From Gammaproteobacteria bacterium LSUCC0112 (lineage in GTDB: Bacteria > Pseudomonadota > Gammaproteobacteria > Pseudomonadales > Pseudohongiellaceae): DNA of 59,114 nucleotides. The translations under genes and the position numbers were made by a program. The stretch spans positions 805,309-864,422 of the forward strand of contig SPIB01000002.1 in NCBI GenBank assembly GCA_004535785.1, written 5' to 3'. This document shows, piece by piece, positions 33,861 through 41,352 of this stretch. Positions within the stretch are counted from its first letter, which is position 1. The number at the start of each line of letters is the position of its first letter. A model generated the notes under the pieces. That model did not search any database. It saw only the letters and a program-made list of their open reading frames with translations, and was not told where the DNA came from.

Positions 33861-35492
33861 ATGAATTTTCGACCGATGAGACTGTTTTGCGCGTTGGCGC
33901 TGGTGGCCACAACCTCTGCCGGGGTTGCTCAGCATGACGATCATGGCTCGCATGGCACCGCAAGTGCCGATCAGATTGGCAGCGAAAACGTATCGTTTGC
34001 CACCAGTTGTTCACCTGCTACTTCTGAAAATTTTAATCGAGGGGTGGCACTGGTTCACTCGTTCTGGTTTGCCGAAGCGATCAACGCGTTTAACGCGGTG
34101 CTGGCTGAGGACGCCAATTGTGCAATCGCGCATTGGGGCATTGCCCTTAGCCACTGGGGTAACCCGTTTGCCGGACAGCGCAACGCGGCACAACTGGCTC
34201 GTGGCCAAGCGACTGTGGAATCAGCACTGAGTACCGGATCACCCAATGAGCGCGAAAAGGCCTATATCCAAGCCGTAGCAGAGCTGTTTTCCAACACCGA
34301 GCCTGGCACGCAAGGCGCGCGCACGGTGGCCTATGAAAACGCCATGGCCGCCGTGGTAGAACAGTATCCCGATGATATGGAAGCTAAAATTTTTTACGCA
34401 CTGGCCGTGAATCAAACCGCCAGCCCCAATGACAAAAGCTACGCCCAGCAGTTAAAAGCAGCCGGGATACTGGAGCCGCTGTTTATGACTCATCCGGATC
34501 ATCCCGGGCTCGCACACTATATTATCCACGCGTATGACCATCCACCTTTGGCAGAACGCGCGCTTGAAGCGGCGCGCCGCTACGCGTCACTGGCCCCGGA
34601 TGCTCCGCACGCCTTGCACATGCCCTCGCACACCTTTACCCGTGTTGGCATGTGGCAGGAATCGGTGGATACCAATTTGCGATCCGCGCAGATCGCTCGC
34701 GAAAGCAGTACCGCTGGCGAAGAATTGCATGCACTGGATTATCAGGTGTATGCGTATCTACAAATGGCACAGGATCAAAAAGCACTGGAAGTTGTGCAAC
34801 GCGCACAAACTTTGATTGAGCAGGTGGACATCACCGCCGTCGGCGCCACACAAGCCGGTGCATTCGCCATTGCCGCGATTCCCGCGCGTTATGCGCTGGA
34901 GCGCGGGGACTATGCCGCTGCCGCCCAACTTGACATTATCCCGGCCGACTCCACACCCCATACACAAGCGATCACACATTTTGCCCGAGCCCTTGGCGCC
35001 GCACGCGTAGGACAACTGGACGCCGCCGCCCAGGATATCACCATGCTGGCTGAACTACGGGAGCGTGCCCGTGCGCGGCAGGACGCATACTGGACTGAAC
35101 AAATAAATATCCAGCATCAAGCAGCCAGCGCGTGGCTCGCCTTTGCAACCGGCAACCGCGAGGAAGGCATCAGCATGATGATTGTTGCCGCGGATCTTGA
35201 AGATGCAACTGACAAAGCAGCAGTATCGCCCGGGCCGATAGCACCCGCTCGCGAATTGCTCGGCATGATGTTGCTGGAAGCTGATCTCCCGGCGGAGGCA
35301 CTGACCGCGCTCGAATTGACGTTGGCGAAGGAACCCAATCGCTTTCAAACCTTGTCCGCTGCTGCACACGCGGCTGATGCTGCAGGCGACGCGACCAAGG
35401 CGCGTCAGTATTACCAGCAACTACTGACCGTTGCGGCCACTGCCGACAGCAATCGCCCTGCACTGCACGAGGCGCGCGCGCATATGCATTAA
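33861..35492 (+). CDS. exported TPR-repeat protein
   Basis: 543 residues: signal peptide (to SAGVAQ), a His/Asp-rich stretch HDDHGSHG, then helical tetratricopeptide-like repeats, e.g. NFNRGVALVHSFWFAEAINAF, HWGIALSHWGNPF, ALHMPSHTFTRVGMWQES and the C-terminal RFQTLSAAAHAADAAGDATKARQYY. Uncharacterised relatives are found beside copper or redox enzymes; the His-rich N-terminus could bind metal, which is a guess. AAAAAGGAGA provides a strong ribosome site. Confidence 0.75.
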   Translation: MNFRPMRLFCALALVATTSAGVAQHDDHGSHGTASADQIGSENVSFATSCSPATSENFNRGVALVHSFWFAEAINAFNAVLAEDANCAIAHWGIALSHWGNPFAGQRNAAQLARGQATVESALSTGSPNEREKAYIQAVAELFSNTEPGTQGARTVAYENAMAAVVEQYPDDMEAKIFYALAVNQTASPNDKSYAQQLKAAGILEPLFMTHPDHPGLAHYIIHAYDHPPLAERALEAARRYASLAPDAPHALHMPSHTFTRVGMWQESVDTNLRSAQIARESSTAGEELHALDYQVYAYLQMAQDQKALEVVQRAQTLIEQVDITAVGATQAGAFAIAAIPARYALERGDYAAAAQLDIIPADSTPHTQAITHFARALGAARVGQLDAAAQDITMLAELRERARARQDAYWTEQINIQHQAASAWLAFATGNREEGISMMIVAADLEDATDKAAVSPGPIAPARELLGMMLLEADLPAEALTALELTLAKEPNRFQTLSAAAHAADAAGDATKARQYYQQLLTVAATADSNRPALHEARAHMH

Positions 35493-35602
35493 CATTTCTT
35501 TACAAAACCACGATTGATTGTCGCCTTGCCCGGCCTGATATTACTGGTATGTATAGAAACTATTTACACGCACATCATCGCTTCCGGGCAGGGGCAAAAT
35601 AA

Positions 35603-36310
35603 GTGACCACAACTGAAAAAAGGACAACTGACACACGGCAGGGTAGCCAAGGTGCGCATGGAAGCACGGCATCCTTTTCAAAAGTCAAATTATTGCCAGG
35701 CGATCTTGTACAACTTCAGTTATTGAGCGGCACCAGCACTGAGCGCTATCAAGTCAGTGTGATTGGTGCGCACGCACCGCACAGTGTGCTAGTCAGTGCG
35801 CCCGTAGTCGCCGGCAAACTGGTGTTTATTAAAGAGGGCAAACAGATTCTGGTGCGTGGTTTTGTGGGCAACGATGCAGTTGCCTACCGCACACAAGTGA
35901 TCAAGTCCTTGCTGTCACCATATCCCTACCTGCATCTTTCCTACCCCGAAAATGTGCAATGCATGCGCATTCGTAACTCCGCAAGAGTGCCGGTGGAATT
36001 GGTTGCAGCCCTGGCCACGGCCACTACTGAGATGGCAGCGCGTATTGTTGATCTGAGTTGTGGCGGCGCGAGTTTGTCATCGCATCAGGCGCTGGGCACC
36101 GAGGGTGACGAGGTCGTGATCAAATTTCGTATTTATTCAGGTGATCAGGACGTCTACCTAAATATAAAAGCCATCATACGCAGTTGTGTGCCAGACGAAG
36201 GGTCCGTGGGTCTGTTTACCTCTGGTATTCAGTTTATCAATCTGGAAAACCAACAACGCTTGTATCTCGAGAATCAGGTCTATCAGCGCATGATTGATGA
36301 CAATCCCTGA
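35603..36310 (+). CDS. PilZ-domain cyclic-di-GMP receptor, YcgR-like
   Basis: 235 residues. The N-terminal ~110 residues form a YcgR-N/PilZN-like beta domain; the C-terminal PilZ domain keeps both ligand motifs, RNSAR (RxxxR) and DLSCGGAS (DxSxxG), so cyclic-di-GMP binding is expected. In YcgR proteins this slows the flagellar motor, but no flagellar genes are in the window. GTG start with AGGGG 7 bases upstream. Monocistronic; the diguanylate cyclase at 17677-19563 is another part of the same signalling network. Confidence 0.85.
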   Translation: MTTTEKRTTDTRQGSQGAHGSTASFSKVKLLPGDLVQLQLLSGTSTERYQVSVIGAHAPHSVLVSAPVVAGKLVFIKEGKQILVRGFVGNDAVAYRTQVIKSLLSPYPYLHLSYPENVQCMRIRNSARVPVELVAALATATTEMAARIVDLSCGGASLSSHQALGTEGDEVVIKFRIYSGDQDVYLNIKAIIRSCVPDEGSVGLFTSGIQFINLENQQRLYLENQVYQRMIDDNP

Positions 36311-36480
36311 GAGTTTTTGACCAACTATCGGTCAATTCCGTCAATTTCCTCTACACGAATATCAGTATCAACGCTCAATTTTCAAGCAAATCAGCGATCT
36401 GCCATCTCGGCACGATTTATGCTTTGTTTTGGTAGTTGCTGTTTAATGTGTGAATCGCCAGGATTCCAGAGGATAAAATT

Positions 36481-36822
36481 GTGCACTTGCCCAAACCGAT
36501 ATTCCGCCCTGTCCCGCTGCTCTACAAAATCGCCTTGTCGGTGGTGATCGTGGCTTTTTTGTTGATTGGTCTCGTTGGCTTGATCCTGCCAGTGATTCCG
36601 GGCATTTTGTTTCTGGTGCTCGCGCTGTTTCTGATGACACGGGTGTCGCGACGTGCCGCAACCTATGCACACAGCCAGCCGTGGTTCCACCGCCATATGC
36701 GTCAATTAAATGCGACCAGCCACCTGTCTATGACTGACCGGTTGAAGATGGGATTATGGATCAGCGCTAGAGCCACCATCAATGCAGCAAAGCGCCTGAT
36801 GCGGTTTGTGAAAAAAGCCTGA
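36481..36822 (+). CDS. DUF454 (YbaN-like) inner-membrane protein
   Basis: 113 residues with two closely spaced hydrophobic helices (ALSVVIVAFLLIGLVGLILPVIPGILFLVLALFLM), followed by the family's typical HSQPWFHRHMRQ-type segment and a basic tail. This is the usual size of DUF454/YbaN. GTG start supported by AGAGGA 7 bases upstream. Function unknown. Ends five bases before the end of a convergent gene. Confidence 0.82.
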   Translation: MHLPKPIFRPVPLLYKIALSVVIVAFLLIGLVGLILPVIPGILFLVLALFLMTRVSRRAATYAHSQPWFHRHMRQLNATSHLSMTDRLKMGLWISARATINAAKRLMRFVKKA

Positions 36823-36826
36823 TTGG

Positions 36827-37234
36827 TTAACGGATTCTGATGAGCAACGCACCACGGTTTTCTTCTGAAAAGTCGAGCACCGTGCCGCGACTCTTCTTGA
36901 AGAATAACTCGGCCAGCACAGCATCCCGGATTAATCCGCCCCCCACAATCAAGCGCAGATACCCGGCATGAGACTGCTTCCAGACTTGGTTCAAGGTGTA
37001 TTCAAACTTCTCCAACGCCTTCACAACCGTCTCATGATGATGGGCAATATCGACGGTAACGGTGCTGCCATCACTCAAACTGAACATGGGTGAATCACAC
37101 TTGATGCAGGCAGGATCTTGCGCGCGATCAGTAATGTCAGGGGCAGCCTGATGATGCTGCATACCACAACTCAAACACGCTCGTTCAAGTGACTTGCCGG
37201 CCCCAACCAGTTGCGCTCGTTTACGCTCTGACAA
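36827..37234 (-). CDS. zinc-ribbon protein with Smr-like C-terminal domain
   Basis: 135 residues. The N-terminal part has CLSCGMQHH...CIKC, a likely zinc ribbon. The C-terminal half (TVTVDIAHHHETVVKALEKFEYTLNQVWKQSHAGYLRLIVGGGLIRDAVLAELFF) has the spacing of an Smr nuclease-like domain, but the usual LDLHG and HGKG motifs read VDIAH and VGGG, so nuclease activity is doubtful. Recognition is tentative; it might be a different alpha/beta fold. Transcribed alone toward the DUF454 gene. Confidence 0.5.
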   Translation of the reverse strand: MSERKRAQLVGAGKSLERACLSCGMQHHQAAPDITDRAQDPACIKCDSPMFSLSDGSTVTVDIAHHHETVVKALEKFEYTLNQVWKQSHAGYLRLIVGGGLIRDAVLAELFFKKSRGTVLDFSEENRGALLIRIR

Positions 37235-37262
37235 AACCTTACTCCCGCCTGATTATCCAGCA

Positions 37263-37298
37263 ACTATTTCATAGACCATTTCATTGACTATTTCATCA
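37263..37298. repeat. 12-bp tandem repeat, three units
   Basis: ACTATTTCATAG, ACCATTTCATTG and ACTATTTCATCA follow each other without gap in the 147-base space between the zinc-ribbon gene and the acid phosphatase gene. Nothing else is seen there except a possible TATACT -10 box near 37343. Confidence 0.6.
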
Positions 37299-37381
37299 AC
37301 CATGCCAGCACTTTTTAATCGCCGGGTCGTCATCAATGTGATTATACTGCCGAAAACAAAAAAGCAGCGGGAGAAAATCAC

Positions 37382-38218
37382 ATGAACAAAATCAAAAAAC
37401 GGATCAAGCTGGCTGGCCCCATGATGTTTGGATTAGCCTTTGCGGTTCTGACCACGTCCATTCAGGCACAACCGGCCCCGGTCGAAGAAATCCGCCCGGG
37501 TCGCCTGCCGGGATACCTGCATGAAAGCAGCTTACCCAATGCACTGGCATTGATTCCTCCTGCCCCGGCGCAGGATTCCACCGCGTTTGCCTGGGAGCAG
37601 GACGTCAACCAGAAAATTCTGGCGTTGCGAGGCGGCCCACGTTGGGATCTGGCAACGCTGGATAATGATCTGACATTCCCTAATGCCGCTGGCACGTTTT
37701 CATGCGCGCTGGGCGCACCCATCACACAGGAACAAACGCCCTACTTGTACCAGTTGTTGCGCCGCACTTTGCTGGATGCAGGACTGGCTACCTACAGCGC
37801 TAAGAATCACTACCAGCGCACACGCCCCTTTGTTGTTAATGAGCAACCAATCTGTGCCGCAGGTGCTGAAGAGACCTTGCGCACCGACGGCTCCTATCCG
37901 TCAGGACACACGGCGATCGGCTGGGCCTGGGCCCTGATTCTGAGTGAGATTGCACCTGATCGATCCAATCAGATTCAGGCGCGCGGACTGGCATTTGGCG
38001 ACAGCCGCATGGTGTGTAATGTGCATTGGCCCATGGATGTGATTCAAGGCCAGACGATTGGTGCGGCAACCGTTGCTGTGCTGCAATCGGATGCGCTATT
38101 CCGCTCTGATCTGGCGGGGGCAAAAGCGGAAGTCGCAGATATTCGCGCCCGTGGTTTGCCACCCACCCGTGACTGTGCGATTGAAGCGCAAGCCATGTCA
38201 GTTGTTGTACCGCGTTGA
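37382..38218 (+). CDS. class A non-specific acid phosphatase (PAP2 superfamily)
   Basis: Periplasmic vanadate-sensitive phosphatase of 278 residues with a signal peptide ending SIQAQ. The PAP2 signature is complete: K-x6-RP in KNHYQRTRP, PSGHTAIGWAW with the acid-base His, and SRMVCNVHWPMD with the nucleophile His. This matches the PhoN/class A layout. GGGAG precedes the ATG. The next gene (rhodanese) begins just after the stop, so they may be cotranscribed, although a functional link is not evident. Confidence 0.88.
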   Translation: MNKIKKRIKLAGPMMFGLAFAVLTTSIQAQPAPVEEIRPGRLPGYLHESSLPNALALIPPAPAQDSTAFAWEQDVNQKILALRGGPRWDLATLDNDLTFPNAAGTFSCALGAPITQEQTPYLYQLLRRTLLDAGLATYSAKNHYQRTRPFVVNEQPICAAGAEETLRTDGSYPSGHTAIGWAWALILSEIAPDRSNQIQARGLAFGDSRMVCNVHWPMDVIQGQTIGAATVAVLQSDALFRSDLAGAKAEVADIRARGLPPTRDCAIEAQAMSVVVPR

Positions 38219-38238
38219 ACTTTCAAAGAGAAACCATC

Positions 38239-39123
38239 ATGAAAATGTTCAAAACCGTCAGTTTGTTAGTGTTACTTGCGTTTGCAGGGCAGTTGTCTGC
38301 AGCCCCGGAAGGCTGGTCACCCTTACTAGAGCCGAATGAACTCAATTCGATTCTCACCCGATCCGACGACGTACGCGTCATCACTGTGACCGGTGATTAT
38401 GCAGCCGGGCATGTGCCAGGCTCACTGCATGCGCCCTATTCCAGCTTTCGGGGGCCACAATCCAATGCAGGACAATTGCCTGCAATCGAATCTCTGACTG
38501 CGGTTGTGCAACAACTGGGTATCACTGCTGACACCCCAGTCGCCATCGTGCATCAAGGCAACTCTGACGTAGACATGGGGGCATCCACCCGTGTGTATTG
38601 GACATTAAAGTCGCTGGGTGTGCTGGATCTAGCTATCCTGAACGGTGGCTTTGCAGCCTGGCAGTCTGCCGGATTGCCTGTCAGCACTGAGGTTGCCAGC
38701 GTTGCCGCTTCCCATTTTGAACCGGCTTGGTCAGAGCAATGGACAGTGCACACTGACGAGGTGGAACAACTGGTTGCCCTCGGTGGCGCACGCCTGATTG
38801 ATGGAAGGCCGGCGTCATTTTTTGAAGGCTCCCAAGTCACTGCCGCGCGGGCAGGCACCATCAAGGGTGCAGAAAACCTCAGTTTTGCCAGCTTTTTTAA
38901 TCAGACAAGCATGAAACCCGCCAGCGATCTGTCCAGCATATTGGCCGCGGCTGCCGTGTCCGATGAGCAACTGACAGTAGCGTTCTGCAACACCGGACAG
39001 ATGGGTTCGATTAACTGGTTTGTAATGAGTGAGCTTGAGGGCATGGAGAATGTGAAGCTGTATGCCGAGAGCATTGTTGAGTGGGCGCAGTCGCCGGATC
39101 GGCCGATGGATAATGAGCCTTGA
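38239..39123 (+). CDS. exported tandem-rhodanese sulfurtransferase, copy 1
   Basis: 294 residues with a signal peptide (MKMFKTVSLLVLLAFAGQLSA), hence periplasmic. Two rhodanese domains: the first (IVHQGNSDVDMGASTRVYWTLKSLG) lacks a catalytic cysteine; the second carries it in FCNTGQMGS, with an active loop typical of thiosulfate/3-mercaptopyruvate sulfurtransferases. ATG 38239 fits the signal peptide and has AGAGA upstream. Hairpin element C follows 37 bases behind the stop. It is a close paralogue of the gene at 40357, which belongs to a thiosulfate-transporter operon. Confidence 0.88.
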   Translation: MKMFKTVSLLVLLAFAGQLSAAPEGWSPLLEPNELNSILTRSDDVRVITVTGDYAAGHVPGSLHAPYSSFRGPQSNAGQLPAIESLTAVVQQLGITADTPVAIVHQGNSDVDMGASTRVYWTLKSLGVLDLAILNGGFAAWQSAGLPVSTEVASVAASHFEPAWSEQWTVHTDEVEQLVALGGARLIDGRPASFFEGSQVTAARAGTIKGAENLSFASFFNQTSMKPASDLSSILAAAAVSDEQLTVAFCNTGQMGSINWFVMSELEGMENVKLYAESIVEWAQSPDRPMDNEP

Positions 39124-39160
39124 TCGGTCGCGTATTGATTTAGCATTTTTAAAGGGGTCC

Positions 39161-39243
39161 GGCCAGTCAAGTGCCGGGGCATTCCTCAGAACGGCGCTAC
39201 GCGCCTGATTGTTCTTCGCTCATGCCCCGGCACTTGACTGGCC
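39161..39243 (+). repeat. hairpin element copy C
   Basis: 83-bp element, sense orientation behind the first rhodanese gene. Perfect 22-bp arms 39161-39182 and 39222-39243 (GGCCAGTCAAGTGCC...). Core: TCCTC, stem AGAAC (39188-39192), GGCGC-TAC-GCGCC, bulge TGATT, GTTCT (39211-39215), TCGCTC. The element faces copy E across 45 bases. Confidence 0.87.
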
Positions 39244-39288
39244 TCAGCGCCACTTTCGAGCTGGAGCGCTGCTCAATCGCTGGCACCA

Positions 39289-39369
39289 GCCCACTGGAGG
39301 CAGGGATGAGAGCGAGGCACAATCAGGCGCGCAGCGCCGTGCCGAGGAACATCCCGGCCACCGGTGGGC
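39289..39369 (-). repeat. hairpin element copy E
   Basis: 81-bp element on the minus strand, five bases behind the stop of the GNAT gene and in sense with it. Read 5'-3' on the minus strand: TTCCTC, GGCAC (39339-39343), GGCGC-TGC-GCGCC, TGATT, GTGCC (39316-39320), TCGCTC. Outer arms pair over about 20 bp with three mismatches (GCCCACyGG...GGGATG). Confidence 0.85.
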
Positions 39370-39374
39370 GGTAT

Positions 39375-39635
39375 TTAGCGAGCCGCTGCCGTCAAAAACC
39401 GGGCAACATACCAGCAACTGGCACTGATGTTGAGACGCTCAGCCCTGGCCCACGCCAACCCATGCCGGACCAGCTTTTCGGCCAGCCCCTTGCCCCTGAG
39501 TTCCGCCGGGACAAACGTGCGAGTAAAATCAATCTGCTGCCCATGTAACTGGTATTGCAGAATGGATTCAGTGCCATCAGTATCGATGGTAAAACAACAT
39601 TGTTCAGGGTGATGGACTACCATGGAATCACTCAT
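39375..39635 (-). CDS. small GNAT-type acetyltransferase (YjdJ-like)
   Basis: 86-residue protein of the short GNAT_C family: CFTIDTDGTESILQYQL, the FTRTFVPAELRGKGLAEKLVRHGL acetyl-CoA-binding core, and a terminal ISASCWYVARFL, where the conserved Cys is present. Start ATG 39635 lies only 15 bases from the divergent ABM gene start, so each promoter must overlap the other gene's 5' region. Substrate unknown. Confidence 0.85.
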   Translation of the reverse strand: MSDSMVVHHPEQCCFTIDTDGTESILQYQLHGQQIDFTRTFVPAELRGKGLAEKLVRHGLAWARAERLNISASCWYVARFLTAAAR

Positions 39636-39650
39636 CAAGGCATCTCGTGT

Positions 39651-39953
39651 ATGTACGTTGTCATTTTTCGAGCCACCATTAAACAACTGGATGAACAGTA
39701 TGTGCAAATGGCTGCGCGCATGCGTGAACTGGCACTGACACAATTTGGTTGCATCGAATTTAATGCTCTGAGTGAAGGCCAGCAAGAAGTGGCGTTGTCA
39801 TATTGGCCTGACGAGCAAAGCATCATGTCATGGCGCGAGCACCCCGAGCACAAAATTGCACAACAACTGGGTCAATTACGCTGGTATCAGGACTACTCGG
39901 TACAAGTTGCCAAGTTGGAACGACATTACGCCAGCAAAGGAGCCGCTGAATGA
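39651..39953 (+). CDS. antibiotic biosynthesis monooxygenase (ABM) domain protein
   Basis: 100 residues forming a single ABM ferredoxin-like domain: MYVVIFRATIKQLDEQYVQMAARMRELAL, then GCIEFNAL, VALSYWPDEQSIMSWREHPEHKIAQ. Such proteins are often dimeric cofactor-free oxygenases or haem-degrading enzymes, but most members have no known substrate. The gene ends four bases into yChJ-type gene (ATGA overlap), giving an ABM-YchJ-rhodanese-TsuA run of overlapping genes. Confidence 0.82.
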   Translation: MYVVIFRATIKQLDEQYVQMAARMRELALTQFGCIEFNALSEGQQEVALSYWPDEQSIMSWREHPEHKIAQQLGQLRWYQDYSVQVAKLERHYASKGAAE

Positions 39954-40360
39954 AACCCTGCGCATGCTGCAGTGGCAAACTGTTCTCCACTTGCTGCAGT
40001 CCGTTTCTGTCCGGAAAGGCGCTGCCAAAAACCGTAAAACAGTTGATGCGCTCGCGCTACGCGGCATTTGCATTGGGTGGCCATGGTCAATACTTGTTGG
40101 ACACTTGGCACCCGGACTCTGCGCCAGCTGTCAATGCAGATGATCTGGGCTCGGTTGACTCGAACTGGCTTGGCCTCGACATTCTGGATGCCACGCAACA
40201 GGGCGACAGTGGTACCGTTGAGTTTTGTGCCCGTTTCCTCGATGAACACGGCAACCCTCAAACACACCGTGAAAACTCCCGGTTTGTGCGCATTAAAGGT
40301 CGATGGTATTACCTTGATGCACTGTCGCTTGATGTGCAAAACACGGGAATCACCGAATGA
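39950..40360 (+). CDS. ychJ: YchJ family SEC-C motif protein
   Basis: 136 residues. N-terminal CACCSGKLFSTCCSPFLSG is the SEC-C zinc motif, followed by the YchJ signature LMRSRYAAFALGGHGQYLLDTWHP and a cystatin/NTF2-like C-terminal part ending KGRWYYLDAL. Short single-domain form, lacking the second C-terminal SEC-C found in longer relatives. Function is unknown. Overlaps its neighbours on both sides by four bases. Confidence 0.88.
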   Translation: MKPCACCSGKLFSTCCSPFLSGKALPKTVKQLMRSRYAAFALGGHGQYLLDTWHPDSAPAVNADDLGSVDSNWLGLDILDATQQGDSGTVEFCARFLDEHGNPQTHRENSRFVRIKGRWYYLDALSLDVQNTGITE

Positions 40361-41352
40361 ACACGTATGATGTGAAACGATTTACCGTGATCGCCAAGAC
40401 ATTTATCACCAGCCTCACTGCCTTGTTGCTCCTGTTGCCGAGTCTGGTGCTTGCACAACTCGACAACTGGCACGTGTTAATGGAACCCAACGAACTGTCA
40501 ATGCTCATAAACAGCGGCTCAACGCTGCGTATTATCCACGTCACTGGCAACTTTTCAGAGGGTCATATTCCGGGTTCTGCCAATGCGCCTTACGCGCAGT
40601 TCCGGGGCCCACAAAACAATGCAGGACAACTCCCCTCTCTCACCGACCTGACCACCGTTGTGCAAGGCTTGGGCATTGATGCGTCGACCCCGGTGGTGGT
40701 AGTCCATCAGGGCAACAGCGCCTCAGACATGGGCGCGGCGACACGCGTGTATTGGACACTCAAGTCACTGGGCATCCAGCAACTAGCCGTGCTGAACGGC
40801 GGTTTTGCCGCGTGGCGCGACCAGCAATTGCCGGTCAGCACAACCGCAAGCACGATAACCCCGTCTGACTATCAACCCGTGTGGAACGACACTTGGCAAA
40901 TCACCGCCACGGCACTGGAAGCAGCAATCGAGGGAACGCCACAGCAGCCGACCATGCGTTTGCTGGATTCGCGGCCCAACAGCTTTTTTACAGGGCAACA
41001 ATCCGTTGCGGTGCGCCCCGGCACCATCCGTGGCGCCAACAACCTGAGTTTCAACACGTGGTTTGACAACAACCGCTTAAAACCCCTGAATGAGCTGGAT
41101 GCGCTGTTTGCAAGCACGATCACGGACACCGCAGAAAGCACAGTGACTTTCTGCAATACCGGGCACTGGGCATCGATCAATTGGTTTGTACTCAGCGAAC
41201 TGGCTGGCATCAACAACACGCAACTCTACGCGGAAAGCGTCGTGGACTGGGCGCAATCCAATCGACCCATGGACAATCAACCCGGTAGACTGGCGCATTA
41301 CTGGTCGTTAACCCGGTCATGGATGCAGTCACTGGCAGGGTCAACACCATGA
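40357..41352 (+). CDS. exported tandem-rhodanese sulfurtransferase, copy 2
   Basis: 331 residues with a signal peptide (segment TFITSLTALLLLLPSLVLAQ). Similar over its whole length to the rhodanese at 38239 (LMEPNEL, YAQFRGPQ, VYWTLKSLG, GGFAAW), with an inactive first domain and an active-site FCNTGHWAS in the second. It has an additional C-terminal tail (PGRLAHYWSLTRSWMQS). Its stop overlaps the start of the TsuA-like thiosulfate transporter, so a periplasmic thiosulfate- or sulfane-sulfur-handling role feeding that transporter is likely. Confidence 0.88.
   Translation: MNTYDVKRFTVIAKTFITSLTALLLLLPSLVLAQLDNWHVLMEPNELSMLINSGSTLRIIHVTGNFSEGHIPGSANAPYAQFRGPQNNAGQLPSLTDLTTVVQGLGIDASTPVVVVHQGNSASDMGAATRVYWTLKSLGIQQLAVLNGGFAAWRDQQLPVSTTASTITPSDYQPVWNDTWQITATALEAAIEGTPQQPTMRLLDSRPNSFFTGQQSVAVRPGTIRGANNLSFNTWFDNNRLKPLNELDALFASTITDTAESTVTFCNTGHWASINWFVLSELAGINNTQLYAESVVDWAQSNRPMDNQPGRLAHYWSLTRSWMQSLAGSTP

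Noticed and set aside
39296-39420. Possible small plus-strand gene in the rhodanese-GNAT gap
   Set aside because: The open frames consist of hairpin elements C and E and the GNAT 3' end, with no start context.
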